DNA from: Streptomyces sp. NBC_01231
GTDB lineage: Bacteria > Actinomycetota > Actinomycetes > Streptomycetales > Streptomycetaceae
Reading direction: 5' to 3'
Assembly (NCBI GenBank): GCA_035999765.1
Contig: CP108521.1
Location: forward strand, 4,526,001-4,590,000
Length of the DNA: 64,000 bases
The notes beneath the pieces were generated by a model. It was given only the letters and a program-made list of their open reading frames with translations, had not been told where the DNA came from and made no database searches. Positions 26,681 through 35,244 of this stretch are shown piece by piece. The stretch's first letter is position 1, and each line of letters begins with the position of its first letter. Position numbers and translations under genes: made by a program.

Positions 26681-27796
26681 TCAGGCCCGCGGGTAGCGGA
26701 CGAGCCACCCGGGGGACGACCCGGCCGGACCGTGCAGTGCCGGTCCCTGGGTCATCTCCATCGCGAAGTCGTCGGCCAGTTCCAGCAGGGTCGGGCGGCC
26801 CTCCAGCTCGGCTATCCAGCCCGGGGGGAGGGCCGTCTCGCCGTGCAGGGCGCCCAGGAGGGCGCCGGTGAGGGCGCCGGCGGCGGCTGAGGGGCCGTCG
26901 TGGTTGACGGCCAGCCGCAGCCCGTGCCGTACGTCCTCCCCCACCAGCGCGCAGTACACCGCGGCTGCCAGCAACCCCTCCGCCGTACCCTCCGCGAGAA
27001 GCTCCTCGACCCGGGCCGGGGTCGGCATCCCCTGCCGTACCGCGCCCAGCGCGTGTTGCAGCGCGTCCGAGACGGGTTGGTGGCCCGAGCGGGCGGAGAG
27101 CAGGGCGAGCGCCCGCTGGACGGCCGTGTCCAGGCTCTCGCCGAGGGCCAGCGCGTGCACGATCGCGGCGTACGCGCCCGCCGAGAGGTAGGCGACGGGG
27201 TGGCCGTGGGTCTGCGCGGCGCACTCCACGGCGAGCTGGACGACGAGTTGCGGCTCCCAGCCGACGAGCAGTCCGAAGGGCGCGGACCGGGCGGTGGCCT
27301 CGGGGCCGGCCTCGGCCGGGTTCTTGGGCGTCTCCAGCGTGCCCATGGCCTCGTCGCCGAACCCGATCAGCAGCGAGCGGGTCGGTTCCCGGCGGGCGTA
27401 CAGCCACTCCTCCCTGGCCAGCCATCCGTCCTCCTTGCGCCGGAAGTCGGGGCCCCAGTCGCGCTGGGTGGCGGCCCAGCGCAGATACGCGCGGTGCAGA
27501 TCGGTCGGCGGATGCCAGGCGCCGGTGTCCCGGCGGACCTGGGCGCGTATCAGCCCGTCCACGGTGAACAGGGTGAGCTGGGTGAGGTGGGAGACCGCGC
27601 CGCGCCGCCCGTGCCCGAACCCGAGATCGACGAGCCCCTCCGCGCCGTACTCCTCACGGATCTCCTCCAGCCCGAGCCCGTCGACAGGCGCGCCCAGCGC
27701 GTCCCCGACAGCCCCGCCCAGCAGCGTGCCACGCACCCTGCTCCGGAAGTCCTGCTGCTCGACCCGCCCCCAGACGGCCCCGGCTGTCGCACCCAC
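26681..27796 (-). CDS. ADP-ribosylglycohydrolase family protein
   Basis: 371 residues of the DraG/ARH fold: RGTLLGGAVGDALGAPVDG near the N-terminus and NHDGPSAAAGALTGALLGA near residue 290, which provide the metal-binding acidic residues in this family. It would remove ADP-ribose from proteins or small molecules, though many Streptomyces members have no known target. GTG 27796 chosen because GGGAGG ends 5 bp upstream; a longer frame to 27841 has no RBS. Convergent with the symporter gene. Cytosolic, no signal peptide. Confidence 0.88.
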   Translation of the reverse strand: MGATAGAVWGRVEQQDFRSRVRGTLLGGAVGDALGAPVDGLGLEEIREEYGAEGLVDLGFGHGRRGAVSHLTQLTLFTVDGLIRAQVRRDTGAWHPPTDLHRAYLRWAATQRDWGPDFRRKEDGWLAREEWLYARREPTRSLLIGFGDEAMGTLETPKNPAEAGPEATARSAPFGLLVGWEPQLVVQLAVECAAQTHGHPVAYLSAGAYAAIVHALALGESLDTAVQRALALLSARSGHQPVSDALQHALGAVRQGMPTPARVEELLAEGTAEGLLAAAVYCALVGEDVRHGLRLAVNHDGPSAAAGALTGALLGALHGETALPPGWIAELEGRPTLLELADDFAMEMTQGPALHGPAGSSPGWLVRYPRA

Positions 27797-27957
27797 CAAG
27801 ACCTCCCACGGCGACCGTCCACACGTACGACAGCTCAGCACTGTAATCGAACGGGGACGGGCCGCTTAAGAGGTGCTTCGTTATGCCAGGCGTGACCGGG
27901 TTAGCCAGATTCGCCTGTAAATAGGCAACTATCGGCCATACCGTGTGACATTGCTTC

Positions 27958-28794
27958 CTACGCTGCCGCGACGCCCGGACGACACCCCCGGCACCGGCCC
28001 GGACCTGGAGCCCGGAACGCCCGGTCGCAGCCGTCGCAGTTCTGGAGGGGGTCGGGGCGGCCGATCTCCGGCCCGGGTTCGAAGGGGGGCGGCAGGAGGG
28101 CGGTGAGGCGGTGGGCCAGGAAGCCGGCTGGATGGCGCACGCCTTCCGGCGGCAGCCCTGCCGCGAGCGTTTGCTGTACGTCGTCGGGGGCGACGCCTCG
28201 TTCCAGCCAGATGGCCACGGCTGGGGCGAGACGGCGCACGTCGCGCTCGGCGAGGTGGAGGCGGGGGTCGCGGGTGCGGAGACCTGTCAGTACGTTGCGG
28301 GCGGTGCGGTGGGCGGGCAGATCAGGAGCGTCCGGCGCGGGCGGCGCGGTGACCGGGCCCGGTTGTTCCGGCTCCTTGGGGTCCGGGGCCGGTTCGCGGC
28401 GAGGTGCGGGGGCCGCATGGGCCGCACGACGCGCCTGGGGCTTGTTGTAGGAGGTCGTTCGCGTCACCATCCGCCCCGACGGCAGGCGCTCCTTGGTGCG
28501 GGACAGATACCCGTGCGTCTCCAACTCCCGCAGGGCCGCGGCGATCCGCGTCTCACCCTCGGGGAACTTGGCCGCCAGGACCTTGATGCCGACGAGGGTT
28601 CCGGTCGGGAGTGACTGGATGTGGGTCGCCAGGCCGATGGCCGTGAGGGACAGATCGGGATGCTGGGCCAGATGGTTTCCGACGACCGTGAACTCTTGGT
28701 CGTGGCGATCGTCCACGTGGGCAACTCCGAGGTGGGAACGGGCGGAACGGGCGGAACGGGAGCGCGTGGGCGCGCTAAGGTGCTGCGCAGTCAT
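27958..28794 (-). CDS. Winged-helix DNA-binding protein with C-terminal Cys cluster
   Basis: 278 residues. The N-terminal 120 residues form a replication-initiator-like winged helix (TVVGNHLAQHPDLSLTAIGLATHIQSL; ETRIAAALRELETHGYLSRTKERLPSGRMVTRT). A Pro/Ala-rich linker and a second helical domain follow. The last 30 residues have CDGCDRAF...CRGC, a probable zinc ribbon. ATG 28794 chosen where the conserved part starts; the open frame extends 95 codons further but that part is low-complexity and overlaps the next gene. The type is frequent in Streptomyces; its function is unknown. Confidence 0.7.
   Translation of the reverse strand: MTAQHLSAPTRSRSARSARSHLGVAHVDDRHDQEFTVVGNHLAQHPDLSLTAIGLATHIQSLPTGTLVGIKVLAAKFPEGETRIAAALRELETHGYLSRTKERLPSGRMVTRTTSYNKPQARRAAHAAPAPRREPAPDPKEPEQPGPVTAPPAPDAPDLPAHRTARNVLTGLRTRDPRLHLAERDVRRLAPAVAIWLERGVAPDDVQQTLAAGLPPEGVRHPAGFLAHRLTALLPPPFEPGPEIGRPDPLQNCDGCDRAFRAPGPGRCRGCRPGVAAA
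28735..28761 (-). repeat. 9-bp tandem repeat (three units) in coding sequence
   Basis: Three units of GGAACGGGC (last one ending A) in the 5' part of the winged-helix gene; they encode the RSA-RSA-R run. Confidence 0.7.
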
Positions 28795-29042
28795 CGGGAA
28801 GGTCCTGCTTCCTGGGTGATCAGGCCCTCGTTCGGGATTGCAGTCCCGGCGGGGGCCGTTTGCTGTGTGCGGCTGTCTGGCGCTTCTGTCCTTCTGACGG
28901 TGCCTGACCAATTCGCCGACACGCCAGCGGAATCGGACGCGATCACCCGACCGGGTGACCAGGGGTGCGGTGGCGACGGGCTGGGTGGGGCGGGGTGGGT
29001 TCTTTCCCCGGTTCTTTGTCTTTGGCGTCGGGCCCGGCCGGG

Positions 29043-29477
29043 TCACTGCTGCGTGCGACCCGGTGTCAGTCGGGCCCACACCGTCTTGCCATGCGCGGGC
29101 GCCTCGTCGACGCCCCAGCGGTCCGCGTACGCCGCGACGATGCCCAGGCCACGGCCCGATTCCAGGTGGTCGGCGACCGTGCCCGGGAGCAACGGGAGCC
29201 GGTCACCCCTGGCGTCGGTCACCTCGATACGGAGGCCGCCGTCGGAGTCGAGCTTCAGCCCCAGCCGGAAGTCCCGCCCCGGAACACGCCCGTGCAGTAC
29301 GGCGTTCGACGCCAGCTCGGCCACGATGTGCACCGCGTACTCGAAGGGCAGGCCCCAGTCGTCGAGTTGGCGCTCGGTGAGCAGACGGGCGAGTCGAGCA
29401 CCTCTTCGAGTGGCGGACAACTGAACCGCGAAGTGGTGGGTGGGAGTGGCGACTTGGGCGAGGGAATCCTGATTCAC
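29043..29477 (-). CDS. ATP-binding protein of anti-sigma (RsbW-like HATPase) type
   Basis: 144-residue HATPase_c protein of the small Streptomyces RsbW/SpoIIAB-like group. N box: HIVAELASNAVLHG (Glu/Asn). G1: EVTDARGD. G2: LESGRGLGIVAAYADRWGV. Such proteins bind ATP and may phosphorylate or sequester sigma factors or their antagonists, but most of the many copies are uncharacterised. GTG start. Divergent from an XRE/DUF5753-DUF397 pair, the classical arrangement of AbaA/WhiJ-like regulatory loci. Confidence 0.9.
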   Translation of the reverse strand: MNQDSLAQVATPTHHFAVQLSATRRGARLARLLTERQLDDWGLPFEYAVHIVAELASNAVLHGRVPGRDFRLGLKLDSDGGLRIEVTDARGDRLPLLPGTVADHLESGRGLGIVAAYADRWGVDEAPAHGKTVWARLTPGRTQQ

Positions 29478-29558
29478 GTCACCCAGCGTGGCCGCTTGTC
29501 CCTACCTTTGACAGCAACGACCTCGGTACGGAGCGTGACTGTCCGGATGTGAAACGGG

Positions 29559-29577
29559 GTCGTACGGCTCGTACGAC
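29559..29577. promoter_or_regulatory. Palindrome GTCGTAC-GGCTC-GTACGAC before XRE gene
   Basis: Perfect 7-5-7 inverted repeat 13 bp before the XRE start and 81 bp before the divergent HATPase start. A likely operator for the adjacent XRE regulator. Confidence 0.65.
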
Positions 29578-29590
29578 GAGAGGGGTGAGA

Positions 29591-30403
29591 GTGGAGGACG
29601 AGGAGACCGCGGCCGTACTCAGGACGGTCGGGCGTCAGGTAAAGGTGTGGCGGGAAGCCGCTGGGATGAAGCAGGCGGAACTAGGGGCTGCCATCGGGTA
29701 CGGCGACGAGATGGTCTCGTCGGTGGAGCGCGGTCGAAGGGTTCCCAAGCCCGACTTCCTGGACAAGGCCGATGAAGTGCTCGGCGCGGGCGGGAAGCTC
29801 TCCGCGATGAAGGAGGACGTGGAGCGGGCCCGGTATCCGAAGAAGGTGCGGGATCTGGCGAAGCTGGAGGACGAGGCGGTGGAGCTCGGCGCCTACGCCA
29901 ACCACAACATGCATGGCCTGCTCCAGACTCCCGAGTACGCGCGTGCGCTGTACGCGAGGCGGCGGCCCGCGTACTCGGAGGACGAGATCGACCGCCACGT
30001 CTCCGCACGCATGGCACGGCAGCGCGTCTTCGAGCGGGTGCCCGCGCCACTGCTCACCTTTGTCCTGGAAGAGGTGACCCTTCGCCGGCCCATCGGGGGC
30101 ACAGTGGTGCTGAGGCAACAGCTCGAACACCTTTTGCGGATCAGCGCGTTGAGGCACGTCGAAATCCAGGTCATGCCAACGGAGTGCGAGGACCACGCGG
30201 GCTTGGCCGGGCCGATGCGAGTGCTGAAACTCCGGGACGGCAAGACGCTGGGGCACACGGAAGGGCAGCTGTACAGCCGGGTGATCAGCGATCCGAAGGA
30301 AGTCCAGATCCTGGAAATGCGCTATGGCATGATCCGGGCGCAGGCCCTCTCGCCCCGGGAGTCACTGGCCTTCATCGAGAAAGTCATGGGAGAAAAGACA
30401 TGA
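29591..30403 (+). CDS. XRE family regulator with DUF5753 domain
   Basis: 270-residue regulator of the same class as the gene at 16 kb but diverged. HTH at about 16-60 (WREAAGMKQAELGAAIGYGDEMVSSVERGRRVP). DUF5753 follows (AYANHNMHGLLQTPEYARALY; RHVEIQVMPTECEDHAGLAGPM). GTG 29591 chosen because GAGAGGGG ends 5 bp before it; the frame extends 14 codons upstream across the palindromic operator. The stop overlaps the DUF397 start (ATGA), so the two are translationally coupled. Confidence 0.9.
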   Translation: MEDEETAAVLRTVGRQVKVWREAAGMKQAELGAAIGYGDEMVSSVERGRRVPKPDFLDKADEVLGAGGKLSAMKEDVERARYPKKVRDLAKLEDEAVELGAYANHNMHGLLQTPEYARALYARRRPAYSEDEIDRHVSARMARQRVFERVPAPLLTFVLEEVTLRRPIGGTVVLRQQLEHLLRISALRHVEIQVMPTECEDHAGLAGPMRVLKLRDGKTLGHTEGQLYSRVISDPKEVQILEMRYGMIRAQALSPRESLAFIEKVMGEKT

Positions 30404-30588
30404 CCTCCACCACCGAGCCGACGTGGTTCAAGAGCAGCTTCAGCAGCAACGACGGTCCTGATTGCGTCGAGGTCGCCATAACCCCCGCCGACACCACCGT
30501 CCACGTACGGGACTCCAAGGACAAGAACGGCGGACAGCTCGCGTTCCGGAACGCCTCGTGGACCGAGTTCGTCACCGACCTGCGCTGA
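30400..30588 (+). CDS. DUF397 domain protein
   Basis: 62-residue DUF397 protein: TWFKSSFSSNDGPDCVEVAI, VHVRDSKDKNGGQLAFRNASWTEFV. Coupled by a 4-bp overlap to the XRE regulator, in contrast to the looser pair at 15.5-16.7 kb. Only one base pair separates its stop from the stop of the convergent NTPase gene, so the transcripts must collide or end within coding DNA. Confidence 0.92.
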   Translation: MTSTTEPTWFKSSFSSNDGPDCVEVAITPADTTVHVRDSKDKNGGQLAFRNASWTEFVTDLR

Positions 30589-30589
30589 A

Positions 30590-33500
30590 CTACTCGGCAT
30601 AGCGGACCCGGAAGGCGTCGCGTGCCCTGACGACTCGGGTCAGGCGGGGGCCGAGGAGAGCCGGGTCCGATTCTGGGCTACGCATCGCGAGGGTGAGGAA
30701 ACCGGCAAGGTCGGCCAGGTCCTCCCAGTCGTGGCCCAGTCCGAGCCCTTCGGAGAGCATCCGGTCGGCGCGCGGCCACTCGCCCAGGGCACAGCTCACG
30801 AGTACCTGGTCGAACAGGTCCGTCGCGTCGGTGCTTGTCTCGGCGTCGGTGCTCCGTATCTCTCTCCAGAGAGACCCGGCAGCGCTCAGACCGTCCAACG
30901 TCCCGACCGTCAAGGCCCGCACACATAGGTCGTACTCGGGATCGGTGGCGTGCAGCCGCTCCGCGGCATGCCGCGCCGCCTCCCATCGACCGCTCGCGGC
31001 CTCGGCCCACCAGCGCTGCCATAGCGGAGCGCTGCTGTCGTCCGGCTGATCGTCCAGCAAGCGCAAAGCCTCGTCGTGTCGCCCGCTCAACAGGAGTACG
31101 TCGATGACTCTGGCGTAGGTCGGCGCGGTCCGCCCTTCGAGTTCCACGCACCGTTCGAACTCTGTGAGCGCCGGGGTCAGCCGTCCCATCGCCACGTATG
31201 TTTCGGCACGGTCTCTGTGCAGTTCCGCGTCGTCGGCCCGAAGGGCGATCGCCCGGTCCAAATCCTGGAGCGCCTCGCTGTATCGACCTCGCTCCCTGTG
31301 CCCGAAGCCCCTGGTACCCCATGCCTCCGCGTCATCCGGGTCAAGCTCCAGCAACCGACCGAGCTCGGACATCGCCTCGACATCTCTGTCGAGTGAGATG
31401 AGGGCCAGACCTCTGGTGATCCGGATCAATCGCTTGCCGGGCTCCCGTTCCAGGGCGAGGTCGTAGTCGGCCAGTGCCTCCTGGAAGCGTCCGGCGACAC
31501 AGTAGGCGAGACCTCGCTGCGTGAGGGCCCGGCCCGTCGAAGCGTCCGCCGCGACCGCCCGGTCCAGGTCCGTCCACATGCCTTCCACATCGCCCATGTC
31601 GCGCCGCAGAAAGGCCCGGTGGGTGAGGGCCCACGAGTACGTGGGATTCAGCTCGATCGCGCAGTCGAACGCCGCAATCGCCTCCTCGTGACGGTCCAGG
31701 CGCACCAGCGAGTACGCGAGACCCACATGGGCGGAGCTGTAGTCGGGATCGAGCGTGCAGGCCCGCCCCAGTTCCTTGACAGCCTCCTCGTACCGGCCCA
31801 CCAGGCGGTAGGCGTCGCCCCGCTCGGAGGCGATCCACGCGCTGTCGGGAGCGATCTCAGCCGCCCGGTCGAGGTCGGCGAACGACTCCTCCAGCTTGCC
31901 CTGATCCCGATACAGCTCTCCTCGGTGGACCAGAGCCCACAGGTACTCCTCGTCGTTCTGCAAAGCTCTGTTGAAGTCGGCCAACGCCTCGTCGTCGTCA
32001 CCGAGAGCATGCTTGCTCCGCCCACGGCCCGCCAGTGCCGTCTGATCCCCCGGTGCGAGGGTCAGTACGCGGTCGAAGGCTTCGACGGCCTCTTGGTGAC
32101 GGCCCATGAGCTGCCGGACCGCCGCCTGCCCGTAGACGACCCACACGATGTCAGGCTTCAGCTCGTCCGCCCGGTCGAAGTCGGCCAGGGCGGCCTCGAC
32201 GTCCCGCAGCTCCGCATGCGTCATTCCGCGCCCGCCGTAGGTCTCGGCCGACTCCGGATCCAGTCCGAGGGCCAGGTCGTACTCGGTGAGCGACCCGCCG
32301 TACTCCCCCGCCTGCCGCAGTTCTCGCCCCCGCACGGTGTGCGCCTCGGCCTGCGTGGACGGCTCAAGGACCGCCCGGTCCAGCAGCAGTCCCAGCGCGG
32401 GCAGCACACCCCCCGGCTCCTCCGAAAGAGCCGCGAGAAGGTCCTGGCCCCACCCCCGCACACTGTCCGCATGCGTGTGCTCCCCCGCGTCCGCCAGCAC
32501 CTGCGCACAGCCCCGAGCCGCGATCACATCCGCGTGACAGGCCCCGACGACATCCTTGAGCACCTGTCCGAGCGCCGTCTGCGGCCGGGCGCACAGCAAG
32601 TGGTACGCCTCCTCCAGCCTCAGTCCGCGCCACGACTCGTCCTGCCACAGCCTGTCCTGCCCCAGGCCCTCTTCCGCCTCCGCGCGCCACTGTCCGAACA
32701 CCTCCGCGAGCCGCGCATGCCGCTGCGCCCACTGCCGTGGTGACTGCGTCCGCTGAAGCCGGAGCATCGCGGTACGAACGACGTCGTGGTAGCGAACCCG
32801 ACCTGCCCGCTCGCTCACGAACGGCAGCCCGCGCAGCCACGCGTAGGACCCCTCGGTCTCCACGTCCACAGCCGCCTGGAACACGTCCTCGTCCAGCCGT
32901 CGCGGCAGCGCACACGCGAGCGCCGCCCCACGTCGTGCCGGGTCGCGCTCCCACTTCAGGAAACGTTCCACGGCGGTCGCGCTGGGATCGTCCAGCGTGT
33001 CCGCGCCGCCGCCCGGGCTCTCGGCCAAGGTCGACACGAGCACCGGGAGGCCCCCTGACAGCCGCAACACCTCCCGTACGACCTCCTCCCCCATCGCCCC
33101 TTTCGCCGCCAGGAGTTGACGGGCCTCCGACTCGGTGAACGGCTTCAGGGCGATCTCCGTGACGAACCCGGCGTAGTCCGCCCAGCGGGCGGGGTCGGGG
33201 CCGTGCTGGCCCGCCAGTGTGACGACCACGTTCGCCGGAAGCGCGCCGTACCGGCCTGTTGTGATCAGGTCGAGCAGCCACCCATCGAGGAAGGGCGCGG
33301 TCCGCTCGTACGTATCGAAGAAGAGCGCGGCCCAGGGCACGTCCGCGGCCACTCGGTCCAGCTCCTGGACGAAGACGGGCGTCAGGACTTCGAGCGGTTC
33401 CAACACCAGTCGCACGTCGTCGTGGTTCCGGAACCGCGCACTGAGCGCCGCCTTCAACCGGTCGGTCTGGTAGGCGACTTGGGCAGGGTCCACCGCTCCG

Positions 33501-33997
33501 GCGAAGGCTCCCACCCCGGGAACCATGCCCAGGCCGATCAGGCCGGCCTGCGCCACCGCCATACTTCCCGCGGAGGGCGGTGCGAGCTGACCACCACCGA
33601 CGTCTGGCCCGGCTTCGAGCACGACGGACGCCGTCTCCGCCTCATGGCGTCGCTGACGGTAGGTGACGAGGAGCTTGTCCAGCGACTTCATCTCCGCGCC
33701 GCGTTTCGTGAACTGCGCGCTGATCGCCGCCATCGCCTCCGGCACACTGTTCACCGTCTCGTCCGTGCTGGCGGTGAGCGCTTTGCGCTGCGCGGCCACA
33801 ACCTCGAATTCCCGGACGAGCGAGGACTTGCCGACTCCCGCCGGGCCGTGGACATGAAAGACGAAGCTGTGCCGTTCGTCCTCCGGCGCCATGTCCAGGT
33901 TGGCGCGGAACAGGTCGATCTCGCTACGGCGGCCGACGAATCCCGCCCGTTTCCGGCGCCCGATCAGATCCTGCATCGACGGCCGCGCAGGCCTCAT
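30590..33997 (-). CDS. P-loop NTPase with TPR array (STAND-like)
   Basis: 1135-residue cytosolic protein. ATG 33997 chosen for GAGGGGGG upstream and the following MQDLIGRRKRAGFVGRRSEI; a 39-codon upstream extension overlaps the divergent gene. Residues about 20-400 form an AAA/STAND ATPase: Walker A HGPAGVGKSSLV, probable Walker B ALFFDTYERT, and sensor strand VVVTLAGQH. After a helical linker, about residues 560-1000 carry roughly a dozen TPR units of the form 'G..EEALADFDRALEL.P'. The layout is that of signal-transducing NTPases used in regulation or in antiphage sensing. No separate effector domain is recognisable. Confidence 0.82.
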   Translation of the reverse strand: MRPARPSMQDLIGRRKRAGFVGRRSEIDLFRANLDMAPEDERHSFVFHVHGPAGVGKSSLVREFEVVAAQRKALTASTDETVNSVPEAMAAISAQFTKRGAEMKSLDKLLVTYRQRRHEAETASVVLEAGPDVGGGQLAPPSAGSMAVAQAGLIGLGMVPGVGAFAGAVDPAQVAYQTDRLKAALSARFRNHDDVRLVLEPLEVLTPVFVQELDRVAADVPWAALFFDTYERTAPFLDGWLLDLITTGRYGALPANVVVTLAGQHGPDPARWADYAGFVTEIALKPFTESEARQLLAAKGAMGEEVVREVLRLSGGLPVLVSTLAESPGGGADTLDDPSATAVERFLKWERDPARRGAALACALPRRLDEDVFQAAVDVETEGSYAWLRGLPFVSERAGRVRYHDVVRTAMLRLQRTQSPRQWAQRHARLAEVFGQWRAEAEEGLGQDRLWQDESWRGLRLEEAYHLLCARPQTALGQVLKDVVGACHADVIAARGCAQVLADAGEHTHADSVRGWGQDLLAALSEEPGGVLPALGLLLDRAVLEPSTQAEAHTVRGRELRQAGEYGGSLTEYDLALGLDPESAETYGGRGMTHAELRDVEAALADFDRADELKPDIVWVVYGQAAVRQLMGRHQEAVEAFDRVLTLAPGDQTALAGRGRSKHALGDDDEALADFNRALQNDEEYLWALVHRGELYRDQGKLEESFADLDRAAEIAPDSAWIASERGDAYRLVGRYEEAVKELGRACTLDPDYSSAHVGLAYSLVRLDRHEEAIAAFDCAIELNPTYSWALTHRAFLRRDMGDVEGMWTDLDRAVAADASTGRALTQRGLAYCVAGRFQEALADYDLALEREPGKRLIRITRGLALISLDRDVEAMSELGRLLELDPDDAEAWGTRGFGHRERGRYSEALQDLDRAIALRADDAELHRDRAETYVAMGRLTPALTEFERCVELEGRTAPTYARVIDVLLLSGRHDEALRLLDDQPDDSSAPLWQRWWAEAASGRWEAARHAAERLHATDPEYDLCVRALTVGTLDGLSAAGSLWREIRSTDAETSTDATDLFDQVLVSCALGEWPRADRMLSEGLGLGHDWEDLADLAGFLTLAMRSPESDPALLGPRLTRVVRARDAFRVRYAE

Positions 33998-34104
33998 GCT
34001 GCCCCCCTCGTAACCGGTCCCTCCCGAAGTCTGGCAGAGGCACATGCGTCCGGACAGCTCCTCATCGATCGCCTTCGGAATACGTTCCGAAGTACCGTCG
34101 GGGC

Positions 34105-34566
34105 ATGTCCACACCCAGGGTCGCCTTCTCCGAGCTCTCCAAGAACTCGAAGCGTGTCGCCGAGACGCTCGACCGGGCCCAACGCGTGCACATCACGCGT
34201 CGGGACGGCGAGGATCTCTACCTGACGACCGCACGCCACGACCAGCAACGCGAGGAGACGGCGGACATCACGGCCCGTCTCCTCGCCGCCCTGGTCCGCA
34301 GCGACGCCGGCGAGCGGGCCATATTGCGCGCGCTCCCCTCGGTCTTCCCCTGGGTCCGCCATCTGTCGCAGGACGAACTGAAGCAGTTCGTGGCCGAGCT
34401 CATCGACGCCACGCACGACGTGGCCCAGCTGGCTGTCCACGCCAACCTCCATCTAGTCGTCGTGGAATGGCGCGCCACGGCACGGGTCCTCGCCGACCCC
34501 GCGCTCACCGCGCAACTCACCCGTCGACTGCCGGACGAGGAACACGGCGAGGTGACCGCTCTGTAG
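34105..34566 (+). CDS. Phd/YefM antitoxin-like protein (orphan)
   Basis: 153 residues. The N-terminal half (VAFSELSKNSKRVAETLDRAQRVHITRRDGEDLYLTTARH) has the strand-helix-strand pattern of Phd/YefM DNA-binding antitoxins. The C-terminal half is helical (QDELKQFVAELIDATHDVAQLA) and ends in a predicted VVVEWRATARVLADP segment, which in such proteins can bind a partner. No toxin gene follows: the next 150 bp encode nothing recognisable. Divergent from the NTPase gene, with a 107-bp shared promoter region, so they may be functionally related. ATG with GGGG close upstream. Confidence 0.65.
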   Translation: MSTPRVAFSELSKNSKRVAETLDRAQRVHITRRDGEDLYLTTARHDQQREETADITARLLAALVRSDAGERAILRALPSVFPWVRHLSQDELKQFVAELIDATHDVAQLAVHANLHLVVVEWRATARVLADPALTAQLTRRLPDEEHGEVTAL

Positions 34567-34725
34567 ACACACGTCGCTGCTTCGAGGCCCTGCGCAGCAA
34601 CCCTCTGTCCCGAGCGGATCCCGACCGTGAACACCGACACCGAGTAGTTCCCAACTCCCTTGCCAGGAGCGTCATTCTGGCTCGATGCCTACATCCCACC
34701 CCACCTTCCGGGGAAAATGATCGGC

Positions 34726-35235
34726 ATGTCCACGACCCCACGCACCCCCCGCAGTGCGCTGCCCCTCGCCGCCACCCTCCTCACCGCGACCGTCGCCCTC
34801 TACATGGCCCTCGTCGCCTTCGGGAACATCACCGACTTCGGTACCAACCAGCAGTTCGTGCAACACGTCCTCGCCATGGATACGACCTTCAAGGACGACG
34901 ACCTCATGTGGAGAGCCGTCACCAGCAAGGGACTTCAGAACGCTGCGTACGTCGCCATCATCGTGTGGGAGACCGTCGCCGCCCTTGTCCTGCTGTACGG
35001 GACCTGGCTGGGGGCGCGCAACGACGCCGGCCGGGCGCGCCGGTTCTCCACGTACGGCCTGCTCATGGTCATGCTGCTGTTCGGCGCCGGGTTCATAGCG
35101 ATCGGCGGCGAGTGGTTCTCGATGTGGCAGTCGGAGAACTGGAACGGGCTGGAGGCGGCGACGCGGGCGTTCGTGTTCAGCGGCATCGTGCTGCTGGTGG
35201 TCAACCTGCCGTTCGGAACCGGCCGGGACCGCTAG
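34726..35235 (+). CDS. DUF2165 small integral membrane protein
   Basis: 169 residues with four hydrophobic helices: LPLAATLLTATVALYMALVAFGN, AAYVAIIVWETVAALVLLYG, FSTYGLLMVMLLFGAGFIAIGGEWF and ATRAFVFSGIVLLVVNLP. NITDF and a conserved GxxWFxMW segment mark DUF2165, a family of unknown function in the cytoplasmic membrane. ATG 34726 chosen; an ATG three codons earlier sits too close to the GGGGA site. Tail-to-tail with the TetR gene, 9 bp apart. Confidence 0.85.
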   Translation: MSTTPRTPRSALPLAATLLTATVALYMALVAFGNITDFGTNQQFVQHVLAMDTTFKDDDLMWRAVTSKGLQNAAYVAIIVWETVAALVLLYGTWLGARNDAGRARRFSTYGLLMVMLLFGAGFIAIGGEWFSMWQSENWNGLEAATRAFVFSGIVLLVVNLPFGTGRDR

Positions 35236-35244
35236 GGCCTGTCT

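Noticed and set aside
28815..28860. GTTCGGGATTGCAGTCCCGG-like segment as a tRNA T-arm
   Set aside because: No acceptor or anticodon stems can be built around it; no tRNA or rRNA gene was found anywhere in the window.
28885..28905. TCTGACG half-site at about 28893 as a further operator
   Set aside because: The second half (CCTGACC) is not complementary to the first, so there is no palindrome.
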